DNA of 64,000 nucleotides. Origin: Penaeicola halotolerans. Lineage in GTDB: Bacteria > Bacteroidota > Bacteroidia > Cytophagales > Cyclobacteriaceae. The notes beneath the pieces were generated by a model that was not told the DNA's origin, did not search any database, and worked only from the letters and a program-made list of their open reading frames with translations. Shown in pieces: positions 25,223 to 34,132 of the stretch. The position numbers were made by a program, and so were the translations under genes. The stretch is taken from the NCBI RefSeq assembly GCF_016464625.1, contig NZ_JAEAGO010000003.1, forward strand, positions 1-64,000, given 5' to 3'. Position 1 is the first letter of the stretch, and each line of letters starts with the position of its first letter.

Positions 25223-26392
25223 CTATTTGGTCAAAAGTACCTGATATTGTCTCAAGATCTCTGCATGAAAGCGCTCTCTAGCATAGTACTGAAAGACTTG
25301 CTCTTGCAATCGCTTAGCCCTGATCTGAGCAGCATCATAGTGGCGGTGCACCTCCTCTAGCGTCTGTTCTAGCGCTACCTGCTGCTTCACAGGAAAGATC
25401 AGCCCAGTCTCTTCATGACTGATGATGTCAATATTACCTGGAATATCCGAGCAGATCACAGGACAAGCCATCGCTCCCGCTTGAAGTAGGACATTGGGAA
25501 AACCCTCTCGATGAGAAGGATGTACCAGCACATCAGCCATCGCCATGAAGTACGCCACTTCATCTGACCAATGCACATGAATGATACGAGGGTCTGCCCC
25601 ACTCAAAGCCTGTAAGGTTTCCTCAGGTAACGGATCTAAGGACTGCTCCAAAGGCCCTAGCAAAAGCAATTTTGCATGGGGAATATTGACTAACTGAAAA
25701 GCCCTAACCAACTCAGGGATACCCTTGTCAGTCACCATCCTACCAACACTGAGGAAAATGAAATCATCTGCACCTAAGCCATACTGTAAGCGCATATCGG
25801 CTAACCGGCTAGCCTCCAAAGCAGCTACTTGAAAGGCACTAAGATCGATGCCATTAGACGAACCTTTTAAGATCACTTGCAGCTTTGAAGCACGTGCAAG
25901 TCCTTGCTTTAAGATAAAGTCATACAGACTCTTACTATTTGGCCAAACCTGATGAGCCGCTCCATAAGTCAGTCGCTCCATAGCGAGCAAGAGTTGACGC
26001 ATTATCCCCTTTTTAACCATCAGAGGCATACCAGCAACGGTATGAATCCTCAATGGTACACGGGTGATCCAAGCAGCCAGCATCCCGAGAAGACCAGCTT
26101 TGGGCGTATGCGTATGGACGATATCAGGCCTTTCTTGACGAAAATAACGAATCAGTGATAGCAGGCATTTGAGGTCTTGCCAAAGCGTAATCTGTCTGGT
26201 GAAAGGAATGACATGATGTGGACAGCCTTCATGAGCCACCACTGCTGCTACTTCTGGACCATCAGCACTGATAAGCTGTACGTTGATACCATGAGCACGC
26301 ATGTACGCAGCTTGACCCGTGATCAGTAGTTTCAAAGAAATAGGAACGGTGGTGATGCGAACAAGCTTTATGGCATCAGTGCTTTCTTTCAT
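25223..26392 (-). CDS. Glycosyltransferase family 4 protein
   Basis: Transfers a sugar from a nucleotide-sugar donor to an envelope polysaccharide or lipid-linked acceptor. The 389-residue GT-B protein starts with VRITTVPISLKLLITGQ (typical of the WbpG/CapM-like GT4 group). It contains IVHTHTPKAGLLGMLAA (about 92-108), FLSVGRMVTDKGIPELVRAF (donor-side domain start) and HPSHREGFPNVLLQAGAMA with the EX7E-type Glu residues. The ATG at 26392 is preferred to an in-frame TTG at 26407. It stands alone at the island border, so the polysaccharide concerned is unknown. Confidence 0.85.
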   Translation of the reverse strand: MKESTDAIKLVRITTVPISLKLLITGQAAYMRAHGINVQLISADGPEVAAVVAHEGCPHHVIPFTRQITLWQDLKCLLSLIRYFRQERPDIVHTHTPKAGLLGMLAAWITRVPLRIHTVAGMPLMVKKGIMRQLLLAMERLTYGAAHQVWPNSKSLYDFILKQGLARASKLQVILKGSSNGIDLSAFQVAALEASRLADMRLQYGLGADDFIFLSVGRMVTDKGIPELVRAFQLVNIPHAKLLLLGPLEQSLDPLPEETLQALSGADPRIIHVHWSDEVAYFMAMADVLVHPSHREGFPNVLLQAGAMACPVICSDIPGNIDIISHEETGLIFPVKQQVALEQTLEEVHRHYDAAQIRAKRLQEQVFQYYARERFHAEILRQYQVLLTK

Positions 26393-26622
26393 GCTCCAAA
26401 TATCCAAGTTGTGTAGGAGATTAAAAATAAAAAAAAGGGATTCCTAACTGACAAATGGATAATCCTATTAGTCAAACAATGCCCGCCTATAATATCCGAT
26501 TTGTTGAAAGCTTAAATCATGATAAAAATTATCTAAGAGGCGTATTTCAAATACCTTGATTTTGAATTATCTTTTTAGTTATGCATCTTACAACATATAT
26601 AAGCCAACCTAATCCAAATATT

Positions 26623-27744
26623 ATGAAGATCCTCCTCAAAAAACACTATCTAATATTACTTACAGTCTGTATATGTTCATGCTCATCTGAGAAAGAATCT
26701 CAATCTACTAACGAGCTAAATGAGCTGTCGATTAAAGCGACACAGTTTGATCCTAGTACACTAGAGCTCGCACAGCTCATCCCACTGGAGACCTCTGCAA
26801 ACAATCTCATGAGTAATAATCTCCGAATAAAAATGCATGAAGGACAGTACTATATCATAGACATGAATGACCGCAATCGCATCCACCATTTTGGAATTGA
26901 TGGTCAATACTTAGGGGCAGTTGCTACTGTAGGTGATGGACCTAAGCAAGTTCGAGATATCCAAGACTTTCAAATCAACGCTGAAGGACAACTTCTTACC
27001 CTCTCCTCTATCGGGGATCAAACTACAGTATTTAAATTTGATGAAACTGGCTCACCAGACACACTTTTTCAACCAGGTTACTTGGCCAGTGCATTTACAT
27101 TATTACCAGAGGGCAACTTCCTTTTTTCAGGTAGTTACAATTCACCTATAGTAAGCTCTAGGATCTATCAAACAACTAACCAAGGCGACTCAGTAGCCAC
27201 CTACTTACCCAATGATTATACGATCATGATGATGCCAATGGGAGAGCGCAATTTCTACGAGTCCAATGGAAAAATCCTCTACACTGAAATCTTCAATGAC
27301 ACCATTTATGAAGTAAATCAATCAGGCATTAAGCCCTTTTTAAAACTGAATTTCGAGCAATATAGCTTACCGAGTGACTTTTGGAAAAAAGACATCATGG
27401 AAAGCTTTCCTGTCATTCAAGAAAATGGATTTGCTGTGTTGAACGGAATCTTCGCTGATGAAAATCAAACGCTTATCAATATCAGAATACAAGGAGGAAA
27501 AGGTTCTTTCACACGCATCCTTTGGTATGATCATAATACTCAACAGACCAATTATTGGGATGGAGACTCCAATGAAGAAAATCCATTCATGCTCCCTATA
27601 GCTGTAGATGATCAAGGCATGACATTTATCACTTACCAATCTGCCCTAATGACCAGTCTCGAAGATCAGTTGAGTGCGGAGCAAAAAAGCCTATTGACAG
27701 AACAATCCTATGACTACCCTGTCATTATCAAAGTCAAAAACTAA
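26623..27744 (+). CDS. 6-bladed beta-propeller lipoprotein
   Basis: The 373-residue protein has a lipoprotein signal (CICSCSS near residues 16-22) and the Bacteroidota 6-bladed beta-propeller layout: LAQLIPLET near the start, a YYIIDMNDRNRIHHFGIDGQ blade, then a GDGPKQVRDIQDFQI blade. The function of this family is unknown; members are often surface lipoproteins encoded with thioredoxin-like proteins. The start is taken at 26623, where the signal peptide begins. It heads a four-gene run with 6-, 14- and 12-base gaps. Confidence 0.8.
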   Translation: MKILLKKHYLILLTVCICSCSSEKESQSTNELNELSIKATQFDPSTLELAQLIPLETSANNLMSNNLRIKMHEGQYYIIDMNDRNRIHHFGIDGQYLGAVATVGDGPKQVRDIQDFQINAEGQLLTLSSIGDQTTVFKFDETGSPDTLFQPGYLASAFTLLPEGNFLFSGSYNSPIVSSRIYQTTNQGDSVATYLPNDYTIMMMPMGERNFYESNGKILYTEIFNDTIYEVNQSGIKPFLKLNFEQYSLPSDFWKKDIMESFPVIQENGFAVLNGIFADENQTLINIRIQGGKGSFTRILWYDHNTQQTNYWDGDSNEENPFMLPIAVDDQGMTFITYQSALMTSLEDQLSAEQKSLLTEQSYDYPVIIKVKN

Positions 27745-27750
27745 AAAGAG

Positions 27751-28260
27751 ATGAAACAGCAAATACTTGTCTTACTCATTTTCTTAGGATTTCTTTCTGC
27801 ATGCGAAGAGAAAGGCCCAGAAACCATTGTTTTTCCTCCTGAATTAGTTTTGATTAATCAAAATGACTCGATCCCTGCTCCTTGTATGAGTTGTCCTAAG
27901 AAACTGGTGAATTATATAGATTTAACTAAAACGAATTTGTTTTATGCATATTTGAGCGAAAAGACATTGATAAAGTTGCAGAAACAACATCCCGAAATAG
28001 GGATAGTATGGGTATTTGCATATCCAAAAAAACGAGAAGACGTGGCTAATTCTTTAAAAAATAGAAACTTTCACTTTGCCGCATATTATGACAGTACAAA
28101 TATTTTCTATGATATCAATCAATTAGATACATACCCCAACGAGCAAAAAGCTATTCAATCATATTTTATAAATGGAGAGAAAATATTCTCAGAGGCAGAA
28201 CCAGGCATACCTGAACTTCTAGAAAGGCAGGTGGCGAAACTTTTAAAGGAAACTGATTAA
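27751..28260 (+). CDS. CMSC-motif lipoprotein, paralog A
   Basis: The 169-residue lipoprotein (lipobox LSAC, Cys18) has a Cys45-Met-Ser-Cys48 motif and a core with alternating strands and helices (IGIVWVFAYP, NFHFAAYYDSTNIFY, QSYFINGEKIFS) that resembles a degenerate thioredoxin fold. The CxxC lies before the first strand, not after it as in thioredoxin, so redox activity is uncertain. It is followed 14 bases later by a near duplicate. The first 50 and last 31 or so residues match the duplicate almost exactly. Confidence 0.72.
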   Translation: MKQQILVLLIFLGFLSACEEKGPETIVFPPELVLINQNDSIPAPCMSCPKKLVNYIDLTKTNLFYAYLSEKTLIKLQKQHPEIGIVWVFAYPKKREDVANSLKNRNFHFAAYYDSTNIFYDINQLDTYPNEQKAIQSYFINGEKIFSEAEPGIPELLERQVAKLLKETD

Positions 28261-28274
28261 TTGTCATTCAAAAC

Positions 28275-28781
28275 ATGAAACAGCAAATACTTGTCTTACT
28301 CATTTTCTTAGGGTTTCTTTCTGCATGCGAAGAGAAAGGCCCAGAAACCATTGTTTTTCCTCCTGAACTAGTTTTGATTAATCAAAATGACTCGATCCCC
28401 GCTCCTTGTATGAGTTGTCCTAAAAAAATAACGATGTATGTAGACTTATCTCAAAAGTCTCTTCAATTTCCTAAAATGATAGAGTATTCATTATTGAAAA
28501 TGCAGAAAGAATATCCTACAATAAATATTATCTGGGTATTTGCAAATGCAAAAAGCAGTAAAGCTCTAACTAATGATTTAGAAAAAATACAATTTTCTTT
28601 CCCTGTTTATTATGATAGTACCAATATCTTCTATGAAGCTAATCAATTAGATTCTTACCCTTATGAACAAAAAGCATTACAATCTTATTTTATCAATGGA
28701 GAGAAAATATTCTCAGAGGCAGAACCAGGCATACCTGAACTTCTAGAAAGGCAGGTGGCGAAATTTCTTCGTGAGAAATGA
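28275..28781 (+). CDS. CMSC-motif lipoprotein, paralog B
   Basis: The 168-residue tandem paralog of the preceding gene keeps the same signal peptide, Cys45-Met-Ser-Cys48 and C-terminus (GEKIFSEAEPGIPELLERQV). Its middle (about 51-125) is diverged but alignable (IWVFAN, YYDSTNIFYEANQLDSYP). At DNA level the first 150 bases differ from copy A at only about four positions. This mosaic suggests a recent duplication followed by conversion at the ends, or exchange of the central segment. Confidence 0.72.
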   Translation: MKQQILVLLIFLGFLSACEEKGPETIVFPPELVLINQNDSIPAPCMSCPKKITMYVDLSQKSLQFPKMIEYSLLKMQKEYPTINIIWVFANAKSSKALTNDLEKIQFSFPVYYDSTNIFYEANQLDSYPYEQKALQSYFINGEKIFSEAEPGIPELLERQVAKFLREK

Positions 28782-28793
28782 TTAAATTTCATC

Positions 28794-29414
28794 ATGCAAA
28801 CGACTATTTCAGGATATTTAGCAGATGGCTGCGGACGCTGTGCACATTTCGCTACAGATCACTGTAAAGCCAGACATTGGCAGCGAGAACTCATACTACT
28901 ACGAGACATCGTCACAACTACTCCACTCACAGAAACCATCAAATGGGGTGCTCCTTGCTACACTTATGAGGATAAAAATGTCTTAATGATAGCAGCCTTC
29001 AAGGATTGTGCTTTTATCAGCTTCTTCAAGGGAAGCCTACTCAAAGACACTAGTGGACTGCTCAATAAAGCGGGAGAAAACTCCAACTCAGGCATGCTGA
29101 TCAAATTCACCGGTGTAGACCAAATCCAAAAAGCAACTCCTACCATTTTAGAACTCATTCAACAAGCTATCGAGGTAGAAAAACAAGGGCTTCAAGTTCC
29201 AAAATCAAATGAGATGATACCCATACCAGAAGAATTGACCGAAATGTTCGCTCAACACGAGGGATTCCAAGAGGCATTTGAAGCACTCACACCAGGTCGT
29301 CAAAAAGGTTATCTTTTACACTTTTCACAAGCCAAACAATCCTCCACAAGAATAGACAGAATCGAAAAAAACCTTACAAAAATTTTCCAAGGTAAAGGGC
29401 TTCATGATAGATAA
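28794..29414 (+). CDS. YdeI/OmdA-type protein with DUF1801 domain
   Basis: The 206-residue protein has a Cys-rich N-terminus (DGCGRCAHFATDHCKARHW), then a DUF1801-like domain (TIKWGAPCYTYEDKNVLMIA, ISFFKGSLL). The C-terminal YdeI helical part reads ALTPGRQKGYLLHFSQAKQ then RIDRIEKN. YdeI-type proteins have been linked to envelope stress and peptide tolerance in enterobacteria; the mechanism is unclear. It is last in the propeller-lipoprotein run, though the link may be only transcriptional. Confidence 0.8.
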   Translation: MQTTISGYLADGCGRCAHFATDHCKARHWQRELILLRDIVTTTPLTETIKWGAPCYTYEDKNVLMIAAFKDCAFISFFKGSLLKDTSGLLNKAGENSNSGMLIKFTGVDQIQKATPTILELIQQAIEVEKQGLQVPKSNEMIPIPEELTEMFAQHEGFQEAFEALTPGRQKGYLLHFSQAKQSSTRIDRIEKNLTKIFQGKGLHDR

Positions 29415-29575
29415 TCAAGATAGCTAAAAACCTAACTCTTGAAGATAAAAGAAATAGCATAAACCTCCCATCACCAACAATCCACTACTCCTATTTAAAT
29501 CGTATATCTCTACAGATGGGTTTGAAGGTCGCTTGACCCTCATTTTCAAAAAGTTTATTGTTTAGGTTTAGTATC

Positions 29576-29608
29576 AAAAAAAGCCCGTGACTTTCTCGGG
29601 CTTTTTTT
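29576..29608 (+). terminator. Rho-independent terminator
   Basis: AAAAAAAGCCCG and CGGGCTTTTTTT form a strong stem. It lies 160 bases after the YdeI-like gene and just before the next promoter-proximal region. Confidence 0.85.
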
Positions 29609-29625
29609 ATATATTTCCACTTGTT

Positions 29626-30051
29626 ATGAAAATTTTTACACTAAACCGATTATTCGTAGCACTTTTCCTTTTTAGTGCGCTACTCATCTTCTCTGCCTGC
29701 GAAAAGAATGAGGACCGTTATATCAAGACCGAACTCTACTTTGGGCTTTCTCAAAACAACAAAACTATCTCAGAATCAGAGTGGAACAGCTTTGAAAAAA
29801 ATGAAATCAGCATCAGATTACCTGAAGGCTATACAATCTATGATGCTGATGGTGCCTGGAAAGATAAAAATACAGGCCTCACACTAAAAGAAAAGAGCAA
29901 AGTGCTCGTAGTCATCCATCACAAAGACCAAAGAAAAAGCCCAGCTATCGATCAGATCCGTGCTCGCTACATGAAGCAATTTTACCAGCAGAGCGTCATG
30001 CGCATCGATCACAAAGTAAAAATGAAACCTCTCAAATCAGATAATTCCTAA
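29626..30051 (+). CDS. DUF3574-like lipoprotein
   Basis: The 141-residue protein has a lipobox (IFSAC, Cys25) and a small domain with LYFGLSQNNKTISESEWNSF, an RLPEGYTIYDADGAW segment, and KSKVLVVIH. This is the DUF3574 pattern of secreted proteins of unknown function. The ATG at 29626 is chosen because it opens the signal peptide; the longer frame would start inside the preceding terminator. Confidence 0.78.
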   Translation: MKIFTLNRLFVALFLFSALLIFSACEKNEDRYIKTELYFGLSQNNKTISESEWNSFEKNEISIRLPEGYTIYDADGAWKDKNTGLTLKEKSKVLVVIHHKDQRKSPAIDQIRARYMKQFYQQSVMRIDHKVKMKPLKSDNS

Positions 30052-30118
30052 GAAATCATTTTTTGATCTGAGATTTTGATGTAATTTTCTCCTATATTTT
30101 TAACCTATCTATACTATC

Positions 30119-30520
30119 ATGCAAACAAAAGTAGCAGGTGTCATGGTCGGCACCATCATCAGTTGGTTACTCATTGCCTTTGTAGGTTTCGGACTTTATG
30201 GTTGCCCTAAGTATCGTGTTTGGCAGCAAGAGATGGAAGGCAAGGCGGAGTTTGCCAAGGCAGAGCAAAACCGTAGAATCAAAATAGAAGAAGCACGCGC
30301 CAACTTAGAAGCTGAAAAGCTCAATGCGGAGGCAGAAATCGAACGTGCCAAAGGTGCGGCACAAGCCATCCAAATAGAAAATGGCAGCCTCTCTGAAAAA
30401 TATATCCAGTACCTCTGGGTCAGACAGCAAAATAACTTGGGAGACAAGACAGTCATTTACATTCCAACGGAAGCCAACTTACCAATATTGGAAGCAGGCA
30501 AGACAGGTAACCTCAAATAA
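30119..30520 (+). CDS. Membrane-anchored coiled-coil protein (133 aa)
   Basis: One membrane segment (about 7-28) is followed by a basic and acidic amphipathic region rich in Ala and Glu (about 38-85, AEFAKAEQNRRIKIEEARAN). It ends in a small soluble tail with KTVIYIPTEANLPI. The helical part and tail resemble the end of SPFH/prohibitin-type proteins, but the SPFH domain itself is absent. Function unknown; a short SPFH-tail protein of phage-like type is the nearest guess. Confidence 0.65.
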   Translation: MQTKVAGVMVGTIISWLLIAFVGFGLYGCPKYRVWQQEMEGKAEFAKAEQNRRIKIEEARANLEAEKLNAEAEIERAKGAAQAIQIENGSLSEKYIQYLWVRQQNNLGDKTVIYIPTEANLPILEAGKTGNLK

Positions 30521-30524
30521 AAGG

Positions 30525-30552
30525 AAAAGGGAAGTTCACACTTCCCTTTTTT
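30525..30552 (+). terminator. Rho-independent terminator
   Basis: AAAAGGGAAG and CTTCCCTTTT form a stem around TTCACA, ending in T residues. Confidence 0.8.
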
Positions 30553-30611
30553 GGTTCTACTCCCTTCAAAACAGCATAGGAAGCACCTTATTACATGTGA
30601 CTTAAGCTAGA

Positions 30612-31937
30612 TTAGCTTTTCAACCAATCTGGTTTAGTCGTCTTGATCTTCGCCCCTATTTCATTGAGCATATTGTAGAGACCAAAGTAGGTCCTATTGA
30701 TGTATAGACCATGTCTCGATCCTCTAGCTTGCTTAGATTTTCTAAACTCTTTATCATTGGAGATACGATCTCCTAGATCAAAGATTTGCTTGAAATAAGT
30801 ATCATCACTAAAATCAAACTCATCCGCATGAAATGGCTGACCTAACAAAGAGATCATCTCTTTGAAAATGGCTTTAAAGAACTGCTTTTCCTTGTCCGTA
30901 TCCTTATCACTGATAAACTCCAAATCGTAAAAGATCTGATCTAGCTCACTTTCTTTGATGAGTAAGTCTTTTTTGATCAGTGAGAAGTAGCCTTTATAAA
31001 AAGATTCAGGCATGACTTTCACACAACCAAAATCGATAACACCTAAGCTTCCATCTTCTCTGATGATAAAATTACCTGGGTGTGGATCAGCATGTACTTC
31101 CATCAGCGTATGAACTTGATGATCATAGAAGTCCCATAGCGCTTGTCCGATCTGATTACGCATCTCTTGGCTAGGATCAGTTTTGAGCCACTCTCTGAGG
31201 TGTAAGCCCTCCACCCAATCCATCGTGATCACGCGCTCAGCAGACAATTCTGGATAATAGTTAGGAAAAAATAAGTTCGGTATATGAGCACACGCCTTAC
31301 TGATAGACATACTTCGCTCTACCTCTAGCTTATAATCTGTTTCTTCTAGCAGACGCTCCTCCACTTCCTCCATATAGTGATCGAGTTCTTTCTCATTCAT
31401 ATTAAGCAGACGAAGCGCAAAGGGTCTTACAAGCTTTAGATCGGAAGTCACACTAGAAGCGACTCCAGGATATTGTATTTTCACAGCGAGCTTTTGATCA
31501 CCCTTAGTCGCTTGATGCACTTGACCGATAGACGCTGCATTTACAGCATTTTTAGTAAACGTGTCAAATATATCCAAAGGTGCTTGCTTGAAATACTGCT
31601 GAAAAGTCTTCACGACCAATGGGTAAGACAAAGGAGGCGCACTGTACTGTGCCATCACAAACTTATCTTGATAAGCTCTAGGCAGCATATTCTTGTCCAT
31701 GCTCATCATCTGAGCTACCTTGAGCGCACTGCCTTTCAGCTCACTGAGAGAGTTGTAGATATCATTAGCATTATCTTTATGCAACTCATCCTTACTCAAC
31801 TCTGGATTGAAAACCTTCTTGGTATAATGCTTCACATAATTACCGCCCACTTTAGCCCCTGTGGAGATAAACTTAGCCGCTCTTTGTACTTTACTCGTAG
31901 GGATACTACCCTGCTCTTTCACTCCTTCTTTTCCCAC
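30612..31937 (-). CDS. AarF/UbiB/ABC1-family atypical kinase
   Basis: The 441-residue protein kinase-like enzyme is of the UbiB/COQ8 group, ATPases linked to quinone or lipid metabolism. It shows the family's N-terminal motif as LKGSALKVAQMMSMD (KVAQ instead of the classical KxGQ, a known variant), AASIGQVHQA, the ATP-Lys in KLAVKIQYPG, the catalytic HADPHPGNF and VIDFGCVKVMP. The start is a GTG two bases after the stop of the TetR gene, so translation is coupled. There is no membrane segment at the C-terminus, unlike E. coli UbiB. Confidence 0.85.
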   Translation of the reverse strand: MGKEGVKEQGSIPTSKVQRAAKFISTGAKVGGNYVKHYTKKVFNPELSKDELHKDNANDIYNSLSELKGSALKVAQMMSMDKNMLPRAYQDKFVMAQYSAPPLSYPLVVKTFQQYFKQAPLDIFDTFTKNAVNAASIGQVHQATKGDQKLAVKIQYPGVASSVTSDLKLVRPFALRLLNMNEKELDHYMEEVEERLLEETDYKLEVERSMSISKACAHIPNLFFPNYYPELSAERVITMDWVEGLHLREWLKTDPSQEMRNQIGQALWDFYDHQVHTLMEVHADPHPGNFIIREDGSLGVIDFGCVKVMPESFYKGYFSLIKKDLLIKESELDQIFYDLEFISDKDTDKEKQFFKAIFKEMISLLGQPFHADEFDFSDDTYFKQIFDLGDRISNDKEFRKSKQARGSRHGLYINRTYFGLYNMLNEIGAKIKTTKPDWLKS

Positions 31938-31939
31938 GA

Positions 31940-32608
31940 TTATTTGTTTTGATAGATAAATTTGGCAAAGTCTAGCATAGAGTCTAGTGCACTTTTACCG
32001 ATGAGGTCAAAGAATAGATTAACAGCTTTCTCTACTGCAGCGTCTGTTCTTTCGAAACCTTTACTAGTGTCTTTTTGCCAAAAATTGAGTAAAAACATGG
32101 CTTGCATCCAAAGCAGATCAGCATAGCGGTCACTAATTACTGGCCTAGCGACTACTTCATCCGTCTCCTTACCCTCAGACATGAGCTCCTCTGCATATTG
32201 CTTAAAGGCTGACTTGAATCCTTTCAGTACTGTAGGGTCTAAAGATTTCTTCTCTTTGATCTGTTGCAAACTGTATTGAATGTAGCTTCTGTTACTCTTC
32301 AATACTTCTAGCCATGTAAAATAAAAAGCCAAGAGCTTTTCTCTCACACTATATTGGATGTAAGTCTTATCTTGATCTAGTCTCGATTTGGTTTCCCCAA
32401 AAATATCTGTCCATATAGCAGACTCCACCCCTTCGAAGGAATTGTAATAATTATAAAAATCCTCTTCTTTCATTTTGAGGAGTTTAGCAAACTTAAAAAC
32501 CGAAGCTGGTGCTTGTCCATGCTCCAATAAATAGGTTATATAAGCTTCTTTGATCTGAGCTTCTGGGCTCTTCTTCTCTTTAGCAGTTTTGGCAGTTGTT
32601 TTTTCCAT
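31940..32608 (-). CDS. TetR-family regulator upstream of the UbiB-like kinase
   Basis: The 222-residue protein has a lysine-rich lead, then a degenerate TetR helix-turn-helix (about 18-65, SVFKFAKLLKMKEEDFYNYY, where GIxxxTLYRYF would be expected). A helical ligand-binding half follows. The regulator is the first gene of a two-gene operon with the kinase, two bases apart, which suggests the two act in one pathway, perhaps sensing a lipid or quinone. No operator palindrome is evident in the 150-base upstream gap. Confidence 0.75.
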   Translation of the reverse strand: MEKTTAKTAKEKKSPEAQIKEAYITYLLEHGQAPASVFKFAKLLKMKEEDFYNYYNSFEGVESAIWTDIFGETKSRLDQDKTYIQYSVREKLLAFYFTWLEVLKSNRSYIQYSLQQIKEKKSLDPTVLKGFKSAFKQYAEELMSEGKETDEVVARPVISDRYADLLWMQAMFLLNFWQKDTSKGFERTDAAVEKAVNLFFDLIGKSALDSMLDFAKFIYQNK

Positions 32609-32758
32609 ATCGCTTTAACTATACGTCTCAAAAAAGGTTAAGGATTACCTCATGAAACCATAAATATTTCTACAGGCTTGCTATTTTTTCAGTCTTGCAC
32701 TCACCGAGATAACATTCAATTCGTATATTTAGTTGATGTTGAGATAAGTTAATTGACT

Positions 32759-34060
32759 ATGAAAAAGATATTTTACCTTGGCTTGAGCCTCTTGATTTTG
32801 TCTACAAGCCTTATGAGCTGCAAAGACCTAGATGAAGAAAGTACTATAGGGGGGCCAGCCTATCAAAGTGTAATCAAATCAGGTATCCTGAGAGTATTCA
32901 ATGAAGAGTACCTGTACAATGACCAAGTGCGCAGAGATGTGAATCCTGCCCAGTATAGCAGCTTTGATCAGATGGTCAATGACCTCATGGTATCCCCAGA
33001 TGTATTTAGCTATTTATTGACCATAGAGGAATTTGAAAGTGCTGTCCTTACGGGAGCTTTTGCTGGTCATGGCTACTCTGCCTTTGTGACCCAAGAGCAA
33101 CGTATGTTTTTAGGGGTAGTCTTTAGAAATTCTCCCGCTGATGAAGCGGGCTTCACTAGAGGTACCGAAATCCTCCGAATCAATGGCAGCACGATTTCTT
33201 CTCTCATCTCTAGTGGCCAACTCAATGCAGCCATAGGGCCAAGTACTCCAGGTGTGGTCAATGAGTTTGAAGTAAGAGACCTAGATGGTACTATCAGAAC
33301 AGTTAGTGTAGGTAAGCGCGTCATCACACCTAATACAGTGCTGCACGATGAAGTCTATGATATAGATGGAGTCAAAGTAGGTTATGTAGCTTTTAACTCA
33401 TTCCGTCAGCCTTCAGTACAGGAGCTCAATACTGTGTTTAATAGATTCAAAGCAGAAGGCATCACAGAGATCATCATAGATCTAAGATACAATGGCGGTG
33501 GACTAGTCCAAACTGCAGTTTTCTTTGCCAATGCCATTGCGCCAGCCTCTGCTAGAAATAAGGCCATACTGAAGTTCACCTATAACGAAGACAAGTCTGA
33601 GAATAACTTCACCGTTCCTTTTACCAACAATGATTACAACTTTGAATTTGAGCGTTTCTTCTTTATCCAAGCTGGCGGAACAGCCTCTGCAAGTGAGTTG
33701 CTGATCAATGGGATGGCAGGAGTATCTGAAGTGATCACGATCGGAAGCAACTCTTTTGGTAAGCCTGTAGGACAGTCTCCTTTTGAGATAGGTAATTTGA
33801 TCTTCTATGCCACCAACTTCACGGTGCGCAATGAGTTGGACTTTGATGATTACTTTGATGGGATACCTGCCGATATCTTAGCTCCAGATGATGTCACCAA
33901 AAACTGGGGAGATCCTACTGAACCGAGGCTAGCTGCGGCACTTGATTATATCAGAAATGGTGGACAGACAGGCTTCAGATACAGTAAAGAGGCTATTGAA
34001 GAACCACTATGGGCACCTTACATGCTCAAAGGACTTGCGAGAGAAATTGGAGCTTTTTAA
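32759..34060 (+). CDS. S41-family (CtpA/TSPc-type) peptidase lipoprotein
   Basis: The 433-residue serine protease has a lipoprotein signal (SLMSC, Cys21), a helical N-terminal part, a PDZ domain (about 115-185, FRNSPADEAGFTRGTEILRI) and the catalytic domain. The Ser-Lys dyad is Ser310 in GGTASASELL and Lys335 in NSFGKPVG, 25 residues apart as in Prc. DLRYNGGG is also conserved. It should act on periplasmic or surface proteins. The start is the ATG at 32759; a TTG two codons earlier is less likely. Monocistronic with a strong terminator. Confidence 0.9.
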   Translation: MKKIFYLGLSLLILSTSLMSCKDLDEESTIGGPAYQSVIKSGILRVFNEEYLYNDQVRRDVNPAQYSSFDQMVNDLMVSPDVFSYLLTIEEFESAVLTGAFAGHGYSAFVTQEQRMFLGVVFRNSPADEAGFTRGTEILRINGSTISSLISSGQLNAAIGPSTPGVVNEFEVRDLDGTIRTVSVGKRVITPNTVLHDEVYDIDGVKVGYVAFNSFRQPSVQELNTVFNRFKAEGITEIIIDLRYNGGGLVQTAVFFANAIAPASARNKAILKFTYNEDKSENNFTVPFTNNDYNFEFERFFFIQAGGTASASELLINGMAGVSEVITIGSNSFGKPVGQSPFEIGNLIFYATNFTVRNELDFDDYFDGIPADILAPDDVTKNWGDPTEPRLAAALDYIRNGGQTGFRYSKEAIEEPLWAPYMLKGLAREIGAF

Positions 34061-34075
34061 ATCTTATTCTAATAC

Positions 34076-34117
34076 AAAAAAGGCTGTCATTCTCATCGAT
34101 TGACAGCCTTTTTTTTG
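34076..34117 (+). terminator. Bidirectional terminator between the S41 peptidase and GH53 genes
   Basis: AAAAAAGGCTGTCA and TGACAGCCTTTTTTTT form a long stem with A and T flanks, serving both convergent genes. Confidence 0.88.
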
Positions 34118-34132
34118 TAAATAACAAATGAA

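Noticed and set aside
30612-31937. KVAQ in place of KxGQ in the UbiB-like kinase as a loss of function
   Set aside because: KVAQ is a recurrent variant in one branch of the family, so it is not a special feature here.
31473-31952. 159-aa frame antisense to the UbiB-like kinase
   Set aside because: The kinase frame carries all catalytic motifs over this stretch, so the antisense frame is a shadow.
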